DNA from: Lagierella sp.
GTDB taxonomy: Bacteria; Bacillota; Clostridia; Tissierellales; Peptoniphilaceae
Direction of reading: 5' to 3'
NCBI RefSeq assembly: GCF_029983815.1
Contig: NZ_JASBYU010000007.1
Location: forward strand, 17,251 to 81,250
DNA length: 64,000 nucleotides
This document shows positions 43,945 to 52,440 of the stretch, one piece after another (the stretch's first letter is position 1; every line of letters starts with the position of its first letter). The translations under genes were made by a program, and so were the position numbers. The notes beneath the pieces are model-generated. The model made no database searches. It was given only the letters and a program-made list of their open reading frames with translations, and had not been told where the DNA came from.

Positions 43945-44810
43945 TGCCTAAGATAGTCAAGTCCCATAGGGGAATATATTATGTTGAAAAAGACGGTAAA
44001 GTGTATCTTTGTAAGGCAAGAGGGTTGTTTAGGAACAATAATGTAAAACCGATAGTTGGAGACGAAGTTGATATTTCAATAAATGAAGATGGAACTGCTT
44101 ACATTAATAAAGTTTATGACAGAAAGAATCAACTTCTTAGACCTCCAATTTCGAATGTTGACCAGGTTCTTGTTATTATGAGCCTCTCTTCACCAGATTT
44201 AAATTTATATCTCTTGGATAAGTATTTACTCATGCTAGAGCTTTCTAGTATAGAAACTAAAATTATCTTTAACAAAATAGATTTAGTTGATGAGGAATAT
44301 AGCAAAAGAGTCAAAAGTATTTATTCCGAGATTGGATATGATATATATTTGAATTCTAATATAAAAGATAATAGCGAAAGATTCTTACCGCTGTTTAAAA
44401 ATAAGACCACAGTGGTGACAGGACCATCGGGAGTGGGAAAATCTACAACTTTAAATAGGGTGTTTTCCCACTTTAATTTTGAGACTGGGGAGATAAGTAC
44501 CAAGTCTTCAAGGGGGAAACACACCACTAGACATATAGAAATTTCAAGGATTGATAAGGATAGTTATGTAATAGACACACCGGGTTTTTCAGCTTTATCC
44601 TTAGATTTTCTAGAGAGTGAACAAGATGTGTCCTATGGATTTAGGGAATTTCAAAAATATAGTACTTCTTGTAAGTTCAATAATTGTGTTCATGAAAATG
44701 AACCTGCATGCGCTGTTAAAAATGCCATAAGAGAAAATAAGATAAGTAATTATAGATATGAGAACTACTTAAGAATTTTAAGAGAGTTTAAAAATTTAAG
44801 GGGGTATTAA
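43944..44810 (+). CDS. rsgA: Ribosome small subunit-dependent GTPase RsgA
   Basis: RsgA checks late 30S maturation. The 288-residue circularly permuted GTPase has an N-terminal OB domain, the G4 motif FNKID near 112, P-loop GPSGVGKST near 160, DTPGFSAL near 210, and the C-terminal zinc knuckle CKFNNCVHENEPAC. It shares one base with prkC and with rpe (TAATG both sides), so translation is coupled. In relatives this GTPase can be a PrkC substrate. Confidence 0.96.
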   Translation: MPKIVKSHRGIYYVEKDGKVYLCKARGLFRNNNVKPIVGDEVDISINEDGTAYINKVYDRKNQLLRPPISNVDQVLVIMSLSSPDLNLYLLDKYLLMLELSSIETKIIFNKIDLVDEEYSKRVKSIYSEIGYDIYLNSNIKDNSERFLPLFKNKTTVVTGPSGVGKSTTLNRVFSHFNFETGEISTKSSRGKHTTRHIEISRIDKDSYVIDTPGFSALSLDFLESEQDVSYGFREFQKYSTSCKFNNCVHENEPACAVKNAIRENKISNYRYENYLRILREFKNLRGY

Positions 44811-45487
44811 TGAGTTTTCTTGCACCTTCGCTACTTTCAGCGAATTTTTACAATCTTTCAGAACAACTGGATCTTTTAAAGGAAAATGAAATTGAATATT
44901 TACATCTAGACGTTATGGATGGTAATTTTGTTCCAAATATCTCATTTGGACCAGGAGTGATAAAAACTTTAAGAAAGAAGTATGATTTTATATTCGATAC
45001 ACATTTGATGATTGATAGACCAGAAAATTTCATTGAAAGTTTTAAAGAAGCGGGATGTGATTATATTACCATACATTACGAGGCAACTAAGCATCCTTTA
45101 AGGGTCTTACAACAGATAAGGGAAATGGGTTTAAAAGCAGGGATATCTTTAAATCCTGGAACTCCAATTGAAGTATTAGACTATCTTTGGGATTATTTGG
45201 ATTTGATTTTAGTAATGACCGTAAATCCTGGTTTTGGAGGTCAAAGTTTTATAAATTCACAGATTTCTAAAATTGAAAGAATTAAAGACCAAATAAATAT
45301 TCACAACCCAAGGATACTTCTAGAAGTTGATGGAGGAGTAAAAACCACAAATATTGACAATCTATTGGATCTAGGAATTGATTTATTTGTCTCTGGTTCT
45401 GATGTATTTTCTGAAGATTTAAATTTGATGCAGGAAAAACTTAATAAATACAATAAAATTTTAAGGAGTGTTAATAATGGAAAATAG
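44810..45487 (+). CDS. rpe: Ribulose-phosphate 3-epimerase
   Basis: The 225-residue TIM-barrel enzyme of the pentose phosphate pathway has LSANFYNL, YLHLDVMDGNFVPNISFGP with the metal-binding His and Asp, THLMI near 65, the phosphate loop VNPGFGGQSF near 140, and LEVDGGVK with SGSDVF near the end. It is coupled to rsgA by TAATG and overlaps thiT by 11 bases. The rsgA-rpe-thiN order is widespread in this phylum. Confidence 0.96.
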   Translation: MSFLAPSLLSANFYNLSEQLDLLKENEIEYLHLDVMDGNFVPNISFGPGVIKTLRKKYDFIFDTHLMIDRPENFIESFKEAGCDYITIHYEATKHPLRVLQQIREMGLKAGISLNPGTPIEVLDYLWDYLDLILVMTVNPGFGGQSFINSQISKIERIKDQINIHNPRILLEVDGGVKTTNIDNLLDLGIDLFVSGSDVFSEDLNLMQEKLNKYNKILRSVNNGK

Positions 45488-46025
45488 TAAAAGAAGTACT
45501 ACTCGATTTGTTACTGAAGCTGGTATTATGTTAGCTCTCACCTTTATTTTAAACACATTTAAGCTAATGGAACTTCCTCAAGGAGGGTCTATAACCCTAG
45601 GAGGTTATGTACCACTATTGATTTTTGGCTTTAGATGGGGTTGGAAAAAGGGTATTGTATTAGGAGCTCTTTATGGTTTATTGGATTTTGCATTAGATCC
45701 GTTTTTCTTAAATCCATTACAATTTATTTTAGACTATCCTTTAGCATATGCTATGTTAGGATTAACAGGCTTATTTTCAAACAAATTAGAAAATAACGGT
45801 AAAGTTAACTACGCAGTTTTAATCCTAGGAACAGTTGTAGCAACATTGCTTAGAATGTTATCTGCAGTTATATCAGGTGTGGTTTATTTCAGTGAATATT
45901 TACCTAAGGACAAACCATTTTTTATTGGTTCACTAATCTATAATGGAACTTACACTATTCCAAACATGATAATCGCAATTATTTTAATAATTATTATTTA
46001 TCCAAGGGTTAAAGACAGATTGTAA
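45477..46025 (+). CDS. thiT: ECF-type thiamine transporter S component ThiT
   Basis: The 182-residue membrane protein has about six helices and the ThiT hallmarks LPQGGSITLGGYVPLLIFGFRWG (the first part matches the thiamine-binding loop) and NPLQFILDYPLAYAMLGL. It works with a shared ECF ATPase/EcfT module that is not in this window. The ATG at 45477 follows AAGGAGTG by six bases; an in-frame GTG at 45468 lies in that site. It is inserted between rpe and thiN, so thiamine uptake is coupled with its pyrophosphorylation. I found no TPP riboswitch in front of it. Confidence 0.92.
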   Translation: MENSKRSTTRFVTEAGIMLALTFILNTFKLMELPQGGSITLGGYVPLLIFGFRWGWKKGIVLGALYGLLDFALDPFFLNPLQFILDYPLAYAMLGLTGLFSNKLENNGKVNYAVLILGTVVATLLRMLSAVISGVVYFSEYLPKDKPFFIGSLIYNGTYTIPNMIIAIILIIIIYPRVKDRL

Positions 46026-46648
46026 TGAAGGGAACAATTGTAACGGGAGGCAATTTAATAGATGCCTCCCTTTTGTTAAAATATACGAAGAAATCAGACC
46101 TTATAATTGGTGTAGATAAGGGTGTTGAATTATTAGTAAATAATAATATTAGTATGGATTATGCCTTAGGTGATTTTGATTCAATTATAGATAAAAGTCT
46201 ACTAAAATCAAAGAATATAGAAAAAGTCCTAACTCTAAATCCTATTAAGGATGTATCTGATACCCATGCAGCTGTGGAGCTAGCGATTGAACGTAAGGCT
46301 AAAATTATATATATATTAAGTGGGATTGGCAGCAGAATGGACCATACTCTTTCAAATGTCTCACTGCTTAAAAGGTTATATGAGCTGGGGATTGAAGGGT
46401 TTATTATTGATAACAATAATAGGATTAGATATGGGAAGAATGTAAACGAAATCGATAGGGAATACGACTATGTATCCGTAATACCCTTAGAAGATGGTGT
46501 AAAAGTTACGACAGAAGGATTTTTTTATAAAACTGAACAGTTGAACCTTGAATATTCACAGAGTAGATTTTTAAGTAATGTTTTGAACAAAGGCACTGGT
46601 CTTTTAGAAATTGAAGGCAGTGCATTAATTATAGAAAGTAGAGACTAG
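46025..46648 (+). CDS. thiN: Thiamine diphosphokinase
   Basis: ThiN converts thiamine to thiamine diphosphate. The 207-residue protein has GVDKGVELLV, DYALGDFDSI near 50, PIKDVSDTHAAVELA near 73, LSGIGSRMDHTLSNV near 100, and a C-terminal beta domain with VTTEGFFY and SNVL. It is the last gene of the cluster that started at yicC, shares one base with thiT, and is followed 93 bases later by a terminator. Confidence 0.94.
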   Translation: MKGTIVTGGNLIDASLLLKYTKKSDLIIGVDKGVELLVNNNISMDYALGDFDSIIDKSLLKSKNIEKVLTLNPIKDVSDTHAAVELAIERKAKIIYILSGIGSRMDHTLSNVSLLKRLYELGIEGFIIDNNNRIRYGKNVNEIDREYDYVSVIPLEDGVKVTTEGFFYKTEQLNLEYSQSRFLSNVLNKGTGLLEIEGSALIIESRD

Positions 46649-46741
46649 AAATCTAGAACTAGGAATTTTTCTTTGAAATTGACGGAAAAGTTTTTAAAGA
46701 CTATGTAAAGAATTGTTGAATCTTTTTTTATTTTGTAATAA

Positions 46742-46765
46742 AAAAATACCTGTACAGGTATTTTT
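46742..46765. terminator. Bidirectional palindromic terminator
   Basis: AAAAATACCTGT and ACAGGTATTTTT form a perfect 24-base palindrome with flanking A and T runs, serving thiN on plus and rpmB on minus. Confidence 0.8.
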
Positions 46766-46790
46766 AATTATAGACTAGATTACCCTTTAA

Positions 46791-46820
46791 GATACTCTTG
46801 CACTTATATGCGAGAGTGTC
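46791..46820 (-). other. Hairpin just downstream of rpmB
   Basis: GATACTCTTGCA (46791-46802) pairs with TGCGAGAGTGTC (46809-46820), 12 base pairs with two G-T pairs (plus-strand sense) and a 6-base loop, directly after the rpmB stop. There is no T run on the minus strand, so it is more likely a 3'-end stabiliser or part of a double terminator with 46742-46765. Confidence 0.45.
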
Positions 46821-46821
46821 A

Positions 46822-47019
46822 TTAAAAGTTTTGAGGTCTTTCAACTTTACCAGAACGTAAACATCTAGTACAAACATTTATTTTTTTAGTTTTTCCATCA
46901 ACTACAGCTTTAATCTTTCTAATATTTGGAGCCCAACTTCTATTGATCTTTCTATGAGAGAAAGTAAGGTTGCTTCCAAATGTTCTGCCTTTACCGCAGA
47001 TATCGCATTTTCTTGACAT
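46822..47019 (-). CDS. rpmB: 50S ribosomal protein L28
   Basis: The 65-residue protein starts MSRKCDICGKG and has two CxxC pairs (CDIC and CTRC), the zinc-ribbon form of L28. The central SHRKINRSWAPNI segment is typical. The ATG at 47019 after GGGGG is preferred to an upstream in-frame extension beginning MTGGV. It is monocistronic with its own near-consensus promoter, divergent from the asp23 gene. If the cell also has a zinc-free L28, this one may be zinc-regulated; nothing here shows that. Confidence 0.95.
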   Translation of the reverse strand: MSRKCDICGKGRTFGSNLTFSHRKINRSWAPNIRKIKAVVDGKTKKINVCTRCLRSGKVERPQNF

Positions 47020-47061
47020 TGTTACACCCCCTGTCAACTTTTATTGAATAATAACAAAAGT

Positions 47062-47090
47062 ATTATAACAAAATTAGATTGTCTTTGCAA
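47062..47090 (-). promoter_or_regulatory. rpmB promoter
   Basis: On the minus strand TTGCAA (47085-47090), a 17-base spacer and TATAAT (complement of 47062-47067) form a near-consensus promoter, about 40 bases from the rpmB ATG. Confidence 0.8.
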
Positions 47091-47114
47091 ATTTTATTAA
47101 AAATGGTGTAGAAT
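47085..47114 (+). promoter_or_regulatory. asp23 promoter sharing the -35 hexamer with rpmB
   Basis: The same TTGCAA, which is palindromic, followed by an 18-base spacer and TAGAAT (47109-47114), makes a plus-strand promoter for asp23. A second TATAAT at 47146-47151 lies inside the leader. Confidence 0.55.
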
Positions 47115-47133
47115 AAAGAGAGGAGTTAAAGGA

Positions 47134-47204
47134 AACTACTATTGGGTATAATTCAAAGAAGTGACTTATTTACATTAAGACTGGAATAATTTACAATAGT
47201 AGTT
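47134..47204 (+). other. Structured leader hairpin upstream of asp23
   Basis: AACTACTATTG (47134-47144) and CAATAGTAGTT (47194-47204) are perfect 11-base inverted copies. Inside, ATTC (47150-47153) can pair with GAAT (47184-47187) after a symmetric internal loop. It would form a long-stem RNA ending just before the AAGGAGG site of asp23. No known riboswitch was recognised. Confidence 0.5.
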
Positions 47205-47224
47205 GTTGTTAATAAGGAGGAATT

Positions 47225-47611
47225 ATGTCAGCTTTTATAAAAAATGAACTTGGTTTAATTAAAATAGATGATCAAGTGATAGCAACTATAGCTAGTGAAG
47301 CAGCGATGAAATGTTATGGAGTTGTAGGCTTAGTCAATGCTTCTGCATCTGAAAGTATTTTGACCTTACTAGGAAAAGAAAGTCTTTCTAAAGGTATAAT
47401 TTTGAAAATTCAAGACAATAAGATTAATATAGATCTTTCAGTAATATTAGAATTTGGAGTTCAAATCGCAGTAGTCTGCGAAAATATAATTGATACTATA
47501 AAATTTCAGGTTGAACATGAAACTGGTATCAATGTGGATAAAATAAATGTAATTGTTAGAGATATTAGACTCCAAAATCAGGAGGTTAAGAATGTCAATA
47601 ATAGATGGTAA
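47225..47611 (+). CDS. Asp23/Gls24 family protein (YloU-like)
   Basis: The 128-residue protein has the Asp23 pattern: IATIASEAAMKCYGVVGLVNASASE near the start and a C-terminal VNKINVIVRDIRL-like strand. These proteins sit at the membrane or in the cytoplasm and are linked with envelope homeostasis and, here, with the DAK-domain kinase gene that overlaps its end by 20 bases. The pair lies between rpmB and recG, as in most Firmicutes. AAGGAGG precedes the ATG. Confidence 0.92.
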   Translation: MSAFIKNELGLIKIDDQVIATIASEAAMKCYGVVGLVNASASESILTLLGKESLSKGIILKIQDNKINIDLSVILEFGVQIAVVCENIIDTIKFQVEHETGINVDKINVIVRDIRLQNQEVKNVNNRW

Positions 47612-49223
47612 ACTGCTAAGAAAGATTTTAGCAGGTGTTTACTATAATCTTGATAATCATAAGCAGGAATTAAATAGTTTAAATGTATTTCCAGTTCCAG
47701 ATGGGGATACTGGTACAAATATGTCTTTGACTTTAAAGTCAGCTTTAAACAATTTGAATCAAACTCAATCTGAAGACATTGGAGAAATTGCAAAAGCTTT
47801 CAGCAATGGTTCTCTAATGGGGGCTAGAGGAAATTCTGGGGTTATAACATCTCAAATTCTAAGAGGCTTTTCCCAAGGTATAGGTGAAAATAAAAGTATA
47901 GATGTTATAGTGTTAAAGGATATTATGGTAAGTGCATATAAAGTTGCCTATAAAGCCGTTATGCAGCCAACAGAAGGTACTATTTTAACGGTGATAAGAG
48001 GCGCTGGTGAATTTGCTCAAGCTAATTATGAAAAATATACTGACGTTGTAGAATTCTTTAAGGATATACTTAAAGAGGCATCTCGAGTTCTAGATACAAC
48101 TCCAGATCTATTACCTGTTTTAAAACAAGCTGGTGTAGTCGATGCCGGAGGAAGAGGATTGGTTGTGATGCTTGAAGGAGCTTTAAACCATGATAATTTA
48201 ACTAACTATAAAGACGAAGCTAGTTCTATTAGTCAAAAGACAGAACCTAGCCATCAATCTGAAGTACAAGGCGATATTAAATTTGGCTATTGTACAGAAT
48301 TTCTAATTGAATCTAAAGATGGGGATTATTTAAACTATAGAAATAAAATTTCTAATCTTGGAGATTGTCTATTGGTGGTAGGAGGAGAAGGTTTAATAAA
48401 AACTCATATCCACACTAACAATCCTGGAAAAGTCCTTGAAGAAGCCTTGAAACTAGGTCAATTGAAGGATATTAAAATTGATAATATGAGAATTCAACAT
48501 TCCCATATTGTAATGGGGCCAGAAGCCGATAAATATCTTGATCCATATAATAATCCAGATGAGACAAAAGATTATGGTTTCATTTCCATTTCTACAGGCG
48601 ATGGTTTCGAAAAGCTATTTAAAGAGTTGGAAGTGGATCAAGTAATTTCTGGTGGACAAACAATGAACCCTTCTACCGAAACTATATTGGAAGCCGTTAA
48701 TAAAATTAATGCAAAAGATATTTTCATTCTTCCAAATAATGGAAATATAATTTTAGCTGCTGAACAGGCTAAAGAGCTTTCTGACAAGAATTTGCATGTA
48801 TTAAAATCTAAGACGGTTCCTCAAGGAGTAGTAGCTTTATTGTCCTTTGATGAGACTAAAAGTCCAGAGGAGAATTTTGAGGAAATGACAGGAGCTTTAG
48901 AATCTGTCAGAACAGCTCAAGTTACTTTCTCTGTTAGAGATACAGAACTTGATGGTTTCAAAATAAAGAAAAATGATATCATCGGTTTAGAAGGCGGAAA
49001 GATAATTGCTGCAGGCAAGAAATTAAATAAGACAACTTTGGAACTTTTAGAAAAGGTCGTAGATGACCAAACTGGTTTGTTAACTGTTTACTATGGATCT
49101 GAAGTGGAAGATAAAATGGTTAATGAGCTTGAAAGAAAGCTACAAAGAGTGTATAAGGACATTGATGTGGAGTTTATCAGAGGGGGACAACCTCTTTACT
49201 ATTATATAATTTCAATAGAATAA
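47592..49223 (+). CDS. DAK-domain kinase, FakA-like (YloV)
   Basis: The 543-residue protein has the DhaL-like nucleotide domain (NVFPVPDGDTGTNMSLT at 31-47 with the metal-binding Asp residues D37 and D39, then GARGNSGVI), and a C-terminal half of two FakA-type domains (EFLIESKDGDY; DGFEKLFKELEVDQVISGGQTMNPST). Relatives phosphorylate fatty acids carried by FakB proteins for phospholipid synthesis; no fakB is in this window. The ATG at 47592 follows AGGAGG by six bases and lies inside the asp23 gene. A terminator follows. Confidence 0.9.
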   Translation: MSIIDGKLLRKILAGVYYNLDNHKQELNSLNVFPVPDGDTGTNMSLTLKSALNNLNQTQSEDIGEIAKAFSNGSLMGARGNSGVITSQILRGFSQGIGENKSIDVIVLKDIMVSAYKVAYKAVMQPTEGTILTVIRGAGEFAQANYEKYTDVVEFFKDILKEASRVLDTTPDLLPVLKQAGVVDAGGRGLVVMLEGALNHDNLTNYKDEASSISQKTEPSHQSEVQGDIKFGYCTEFLIESKDGDYLNYRNKISNLGDCLLVVGGEGLIKTHIHTNNPGKVLEEALKLGQLKDIKIDNMRIQHSHIVMGPEADKYLDPYNNPDETKDYGFISISTGDGFEKLFKELEVDQVISGGQTMNPSTETILEAVNKINAKDIFILPNNGNIILAAEQAKELSDKNLHVLKSKTVPQGVVALLSFDETKSPEENFEEMTGALESVRTAQVTFSVRDTELDGFKIKKNDIIGLEGGKIIAAGKKLNKTTLELLEKVVDDQTGLLTVYYGSEVEDKMVNELERKLQRVYKDIDVEFIRGGQPLYYYIISIE

Positions 49224-49227
49224 TCTT

Positions 49228-49255
49228 AAAGCCTTACATCTGTAGGGCTTTTTAA
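49228..49255 (+). terminator. Intrinsic terminator after the fakA-like gene
   Basis: AAAGCCTTACA (49228-49238) pairs with TGTAGGGCTTT (49241-49251), with the innermost pairs opened as loop, followed by TTAATTTT. Confidence 0.75.
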
Positions 49256-49306
49256 TTTTAAATTTCAATGTTCAAGTAACAAATCAAAATTTGGATAAGT
49301 GATTAA

Positions 49307-51331
49307 ATGAGATTAGATGAAATTAGGGGACTAGGCCCTAAGAAAAAAGCATATTTGAAACTCTTGAAAATTGAAACGGTTGAGGATCTATTGGCTCATT
49401 ACCCTTTTAGATATGAAGATAGGAGAGAAGTTAAGTCCATAGAGCAAGCCTATGGACAAGAGGATGCTCTTTTGAAATTAGAGATTCTTAATAATATAAA
49501 CACAAGATATATCGGGGGGCGAAAAAGCATTTCCTCAGTAAAGGCTACTGATGGAACTCATAAAATTGAACTAAATTGGTTTAATCAACCGTATATTTCA
49601 AATAATTACAAAGTTGAGGATTGGATATTTGCATTTGGGAAAGTAGAGTCATATAAAAACTTATTAAAGATGACAAATCCAATCGTTGAAGAGAAATTGG
49701 GAAACAATCTCGGAAAAATTGTTCCTGTCTATCCTTTGACTAAGGGACTTACTCAAAGGGATTTGAGAAATTTTTTAGAATACACCATAAAGAATTATCC
49801 TATAGAGGAGAATTTACCACCATCGATAATAAAAAAATTCGATCTTATGGATTTAAGGCAGGCAATAATTAATATACATTTTCCAAAATCGAAAGCCTTA
49901 CTGCAAAAAGCATTGTATAGACTAAAATTCCAAGAGCTTTTGATCTATCAACTTTATTTAGATATGAACTATTCTCAAAGTAATAAAAAGGGCATATCCT
50001 TTAAGGTTTTTTCTGATATTTATGAATTCATAGAAAAATTACCCTTTAAATTAACTAAAGCTCAAAATAGGGTAGTAAAAGAGATATTAGAGGATATGAG
50101 TTCTCCATTTGTAATGAATAGATTAGTTCAAGGGGATGTAGGTTCTGGGAAGACCATTACCGCAGCGATTGGCATTTTAAATGCTTACTTTAATGGCTAT
50201 CAGTCGGTTTTAATGGCGCCTACGGAGATTCTTGCAACACAGCATTATGAGAGTCTTCGAGATATTTTTATGGGATATGGAATTAGATTGGGGCTACTAA
50301 AGGGATCTCTCTCAAAAAAGAACAAGGAGCAAATGGTCTCGGATATACAAAAAGGATTAATTGATATAATCGTTTCAACCCATGCGGTTTTAGAAGATAA
50401 TGTAACCTTTGAAAATATTGGTCTTGTTATAACGGACGAACAACATAGATTTGGTGTAAAACAAAGGGCGATTTTAACGGGAAAGGGAAATGTTGATACC
50501 ATAGTAATGTCTGCGACCCCAATCCCTAGAACTTTAGCTTTAGCTAAATACGGTTCATTGGACATATCCACAATAGATCAACTACCAGAAGGTAGAAAAG
50601 TGATTGAGACTTATGCTGTAGGAATGGAATATGAAGAACGGATAATGAAATTTTTGATAAAACAGGTCCAAGAAGGTCGCCAATGTTATATTGTTTGCCC
50701 ATTGATTGAAGAATCTGAAAGTTTAAATCTTACTTCAGTAGAGGATCTATATGGAAGATTAAATGGGAAATATTTTCGAAATATAAAAACTGGACTTGTA
50801 CATGGTTCATTGAACCCGAGAGACAAGGATAAGGTTATGGAAAGTTTCATTAAAAATGACATTAAAATTTTATTTTCTACAACGGTAATTGAAGTTGGAG
50901 TAAATGTACCCAATGCCAACACAATGGTAATATATAATGCAGAACGATTTGGGCTTTCACAGCTTCATCAACTTCGAGGAAGGGTTGGTAGAGGAAAGTT
51001 TCAATCCTATTGCATTTTAATTAATTCGTCGAGAAATAAGATTTCAAGACAGAGAATGAGGATTATGGAAAGCACCAATGATGGCTTTTTAATTGCGAAG
51101 AAGGATTTGGAATTGAGAGGTTCTGGAGATGTAATAGGTGTGCGTCAATCAGGGGATATGAATTTTAAGTTAGTCGATTTTTTCAGGGATATTGAATTAT
51201 TTGAAAAAATACAGAGTTTAACTAAAGAAATAGTAGAAAACAATTTTCTTAATACCAAGGAATATCGAGGATTAAGTAGAGAACTAGATAGATATTCCCA
51301 GAGTGTTGAAAAAGAAATAATTTTTAATTAA
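49307..51331 (+). CDS. recG: ATP-dependent DNA helicase RecG
   Basis: RecG remodels stalled forks and branched DNA. The 674-residue protein has the N-terminal wedge domain (IRGLGPKKKAYLKLL, LLAHYPFRYEDRR), Walker A GDVGSGKT near 280, DEQH near 375 followed by RFGVKQR, SATPIPRTLA, and the C-terminal TRG region with RGRVGRG and RGSGDVIGVRQSG. It follows a terminator by about 50 bases; no clear promoter or strong ribosome site is seen. It is followed by rsmD and coaD, the usual order. Confidence 0.97.
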   Translation: MRLDEIRGLGPKKKAYLKLLKIETVEDLLAHYPFRYEDRREVKSIEQAYGQEDALLKLEILNNINTRYIGGRKSISSVKATDGTHKIELNWFNQPYISNNYKVEDWIFAFGKVESYKNLLKMTNPIVEEKLGNNLGKIVPVYPLTKGLTQRDLRNFLEYTIKNYPIEENLPPSIIKKFDLMDLRQAIINIHFPKSKALLQKALYRLKFQELLIYQLYLDMNYSQSNKKGISFKVFSDIYEFIEKLPFKLTKAQNRVVKEILEDMSSPFVMNRLVQGDVGSGKTITAAIGILNAYFNGYQSVLMAPTEILATQHYESLRDIFMGYGIRLGLLKGSLSKKNKEQMVSDIQKGLIDIIVSTHAVLEDNVTFENIGLVITDEQHRFGVKQRAILTGKGNVDTIVMSATPIPRTLALAKYGSLDISTIDQLPEGRKVIETYAVGMEYEERIMKFLIKQVQEGRQCYIVCPLIEESESLNLTSVEDLYGRLNGKYFRNIKTGLVHGSLNPRDKDKVMESFIKNDIKILFSTTVIEVGVNVPNANTMVIYNAERFGLSQLHQLRGRVGRGKFQSYCILINSSRNKISRQRMRIMESTNDGFLIAKKDLELRGSGDVIGVRQSGDMNFKLVDFFRDIELFEKIQSLTKEIVENNFLNTKEYRGLSRELDRYSQSVEKEIIFN

Positions 51332-51339
51332 GGAGTAAT

Positions 51340-51909
51340 ATGAGAGTTATATCAGGAAGTAAAAAGGGAATGCGTCTATATGGAACAAGGGATCAGTATA
51401 CTAGGCCGACGGAAGACAGAATTAAAGAGTCAATCTTTGATTCACTCTACAGTATTTCACCAAATTCTAAGGTGTTAGATCTCTTTGCTGGTACAGGTGG
51501 CATAGGTATAGAATTCTTAAGCAGAGGGGCGGATTTTGCGGCTTTTTGTGACAAGAGTAGGACCAATATCAATTGCATTAAAGAAAACTTACGACATACT
51601 GGATTAACGGAAAAAGCTAGCCTATATCATGGAGAAAATACTAGAAATTTATTTAATTTAAAATCCGATAGGCATATTTTTGACTATATTTTTATTGATC
51701 CTCCTTATCAAAATGCTTCTTTATATTATGAAAGTCTAGATTTTATTAAAAAACATGGTCTATTAAGAGACGATGGTGTTATAATAATTGAAGCTGAAGA
51801 GGACTTAAATATAGAAGGCTATGATATAATTAAAGTTAAAGAATATGGTAAAAAGAGAATTTATTTTTTAGGTGTAGGAGAAGAAGATGAAAGTAATCTA
51901 TCCAGGTAG
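51340..51909 (+). CDS. rsmD: 16S rRNA m2G966 methyltransferase RsmD
   Basis: The 189-residue protein has MRVISGSKKGMRL at the N-terminus, RPTEDRIKESIFDSL, motif I LDLFAGTGGIGIEFLSRGA and the catalytic IDPPYQ near 124. It methylates G966 of 16S rRNA. It starts eight bases after recG with an AAGGAG site and overlaps coaD by 23 bases. Confidence 0.95.
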   Translation: MRVISGSKKGMRLYGTRDQYTRPTEDRIKESIFDSLYSISPNSKVLDLFAGTGGIGIEFLSRGADFAAFCDKSRTNINCIKENLRHTGLTEKASLYHGENTRNLFNLKSDRHIFDYIFIDPPYQNASLYYESLDFIKKHGLLRDDGVIIIEAEEDLNIEGYDIIKVKEYGKKRIYFLGVGEEDESNLSR

Positions 51910-52360
51910 TTTTGATCCTATTACTCTAGGTCATTTGGATATAATTGGGAGAGCTACAAAAAAATTTGACAAAGTCTATGTAGCTATTCTCAACAATATA
52001 AGGAAAAACTATCTTTTCGATGAAGAGGAAAGAAAGAAAATAATTGAGGATGCCTGTAAAAATTTTAGAAATGTCGAAGTGGTTATTTTTGACGGTCTAT
52101 TAGTTGACCTATGTGATAAACTACAGGTCTATAATATATTAAGAGGTTTAAGGATGATTTCCGACTATGAAGCGGAGGTGCAAATGGCTTTAACGAATAA
52201 GTCAATGAATGAAGAAATAGAGACTTATTTTATGGTTTCAAGCCCTTCTTATTCCCATGTGAGTTCAACATTGGTGAAAGAGATAGTACATTATAATGGG
52301 GACTTTAAAAAATTGGTTCCCGATTTAGCATATAAAATGTTAAAAGAAATCGAAATTTAG
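51887..52360 (+). CDS. coaD: Phosphopantetheine adenylyltransferase CoaD
   Basis: CoaD makes dephospho-CoA from 4'-phosphopantetheine and ATP. The 157-residue protein has YPGSFDPITLGHLDII (T/HxGH motif at 14-17), GLRMISDYEAEVQMAL near 88, and the Y-S-x-V-S-S-T segment near 124. It overlaps the end of rsmD. With coaBC at 33 kb, three of the CoA steps are covered in this window. Confidence 0.96.
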   Translation: MKVIYPGSFDPITLGHLDIIGRATKKFDKVYVAILNNIRKNYLFDEEERKKIIEDACKNFRNVEVVIFDGLLVDLCDKLQVYNILRGLRMISDYEAEVQMALTNKSMNEEIETYFMVSSPSYSHVSSTLVKEIVHYNGDFKKLVPDLAYKMLKEIEI

Positions 52361-52379
52361 CCGTTTATTCAATGTAATC

Positions 52380-52408
52380 TTGTATATATGGGGCTTTTAT
52401 TATATAAT
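52380..52408 (+). promoter_or_regulatory. Promoter of the coiled-coil gene
   Basis: TTGTAT (52380-52385), a 17-base spacer and a perfect TATAAT (52403-52408), ending 32 bases before the ATG. Confidence 0.7.
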
Positions 52409-52440
52409 TGAAACAGAACTATAAATTTGGAGGTATTTGT

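Noticed and set aside
45440..45480. TPP riboswitch before thiT
   Set aside because: thiT overlaps rpe and there is no room or motif for a TPP aptamer.
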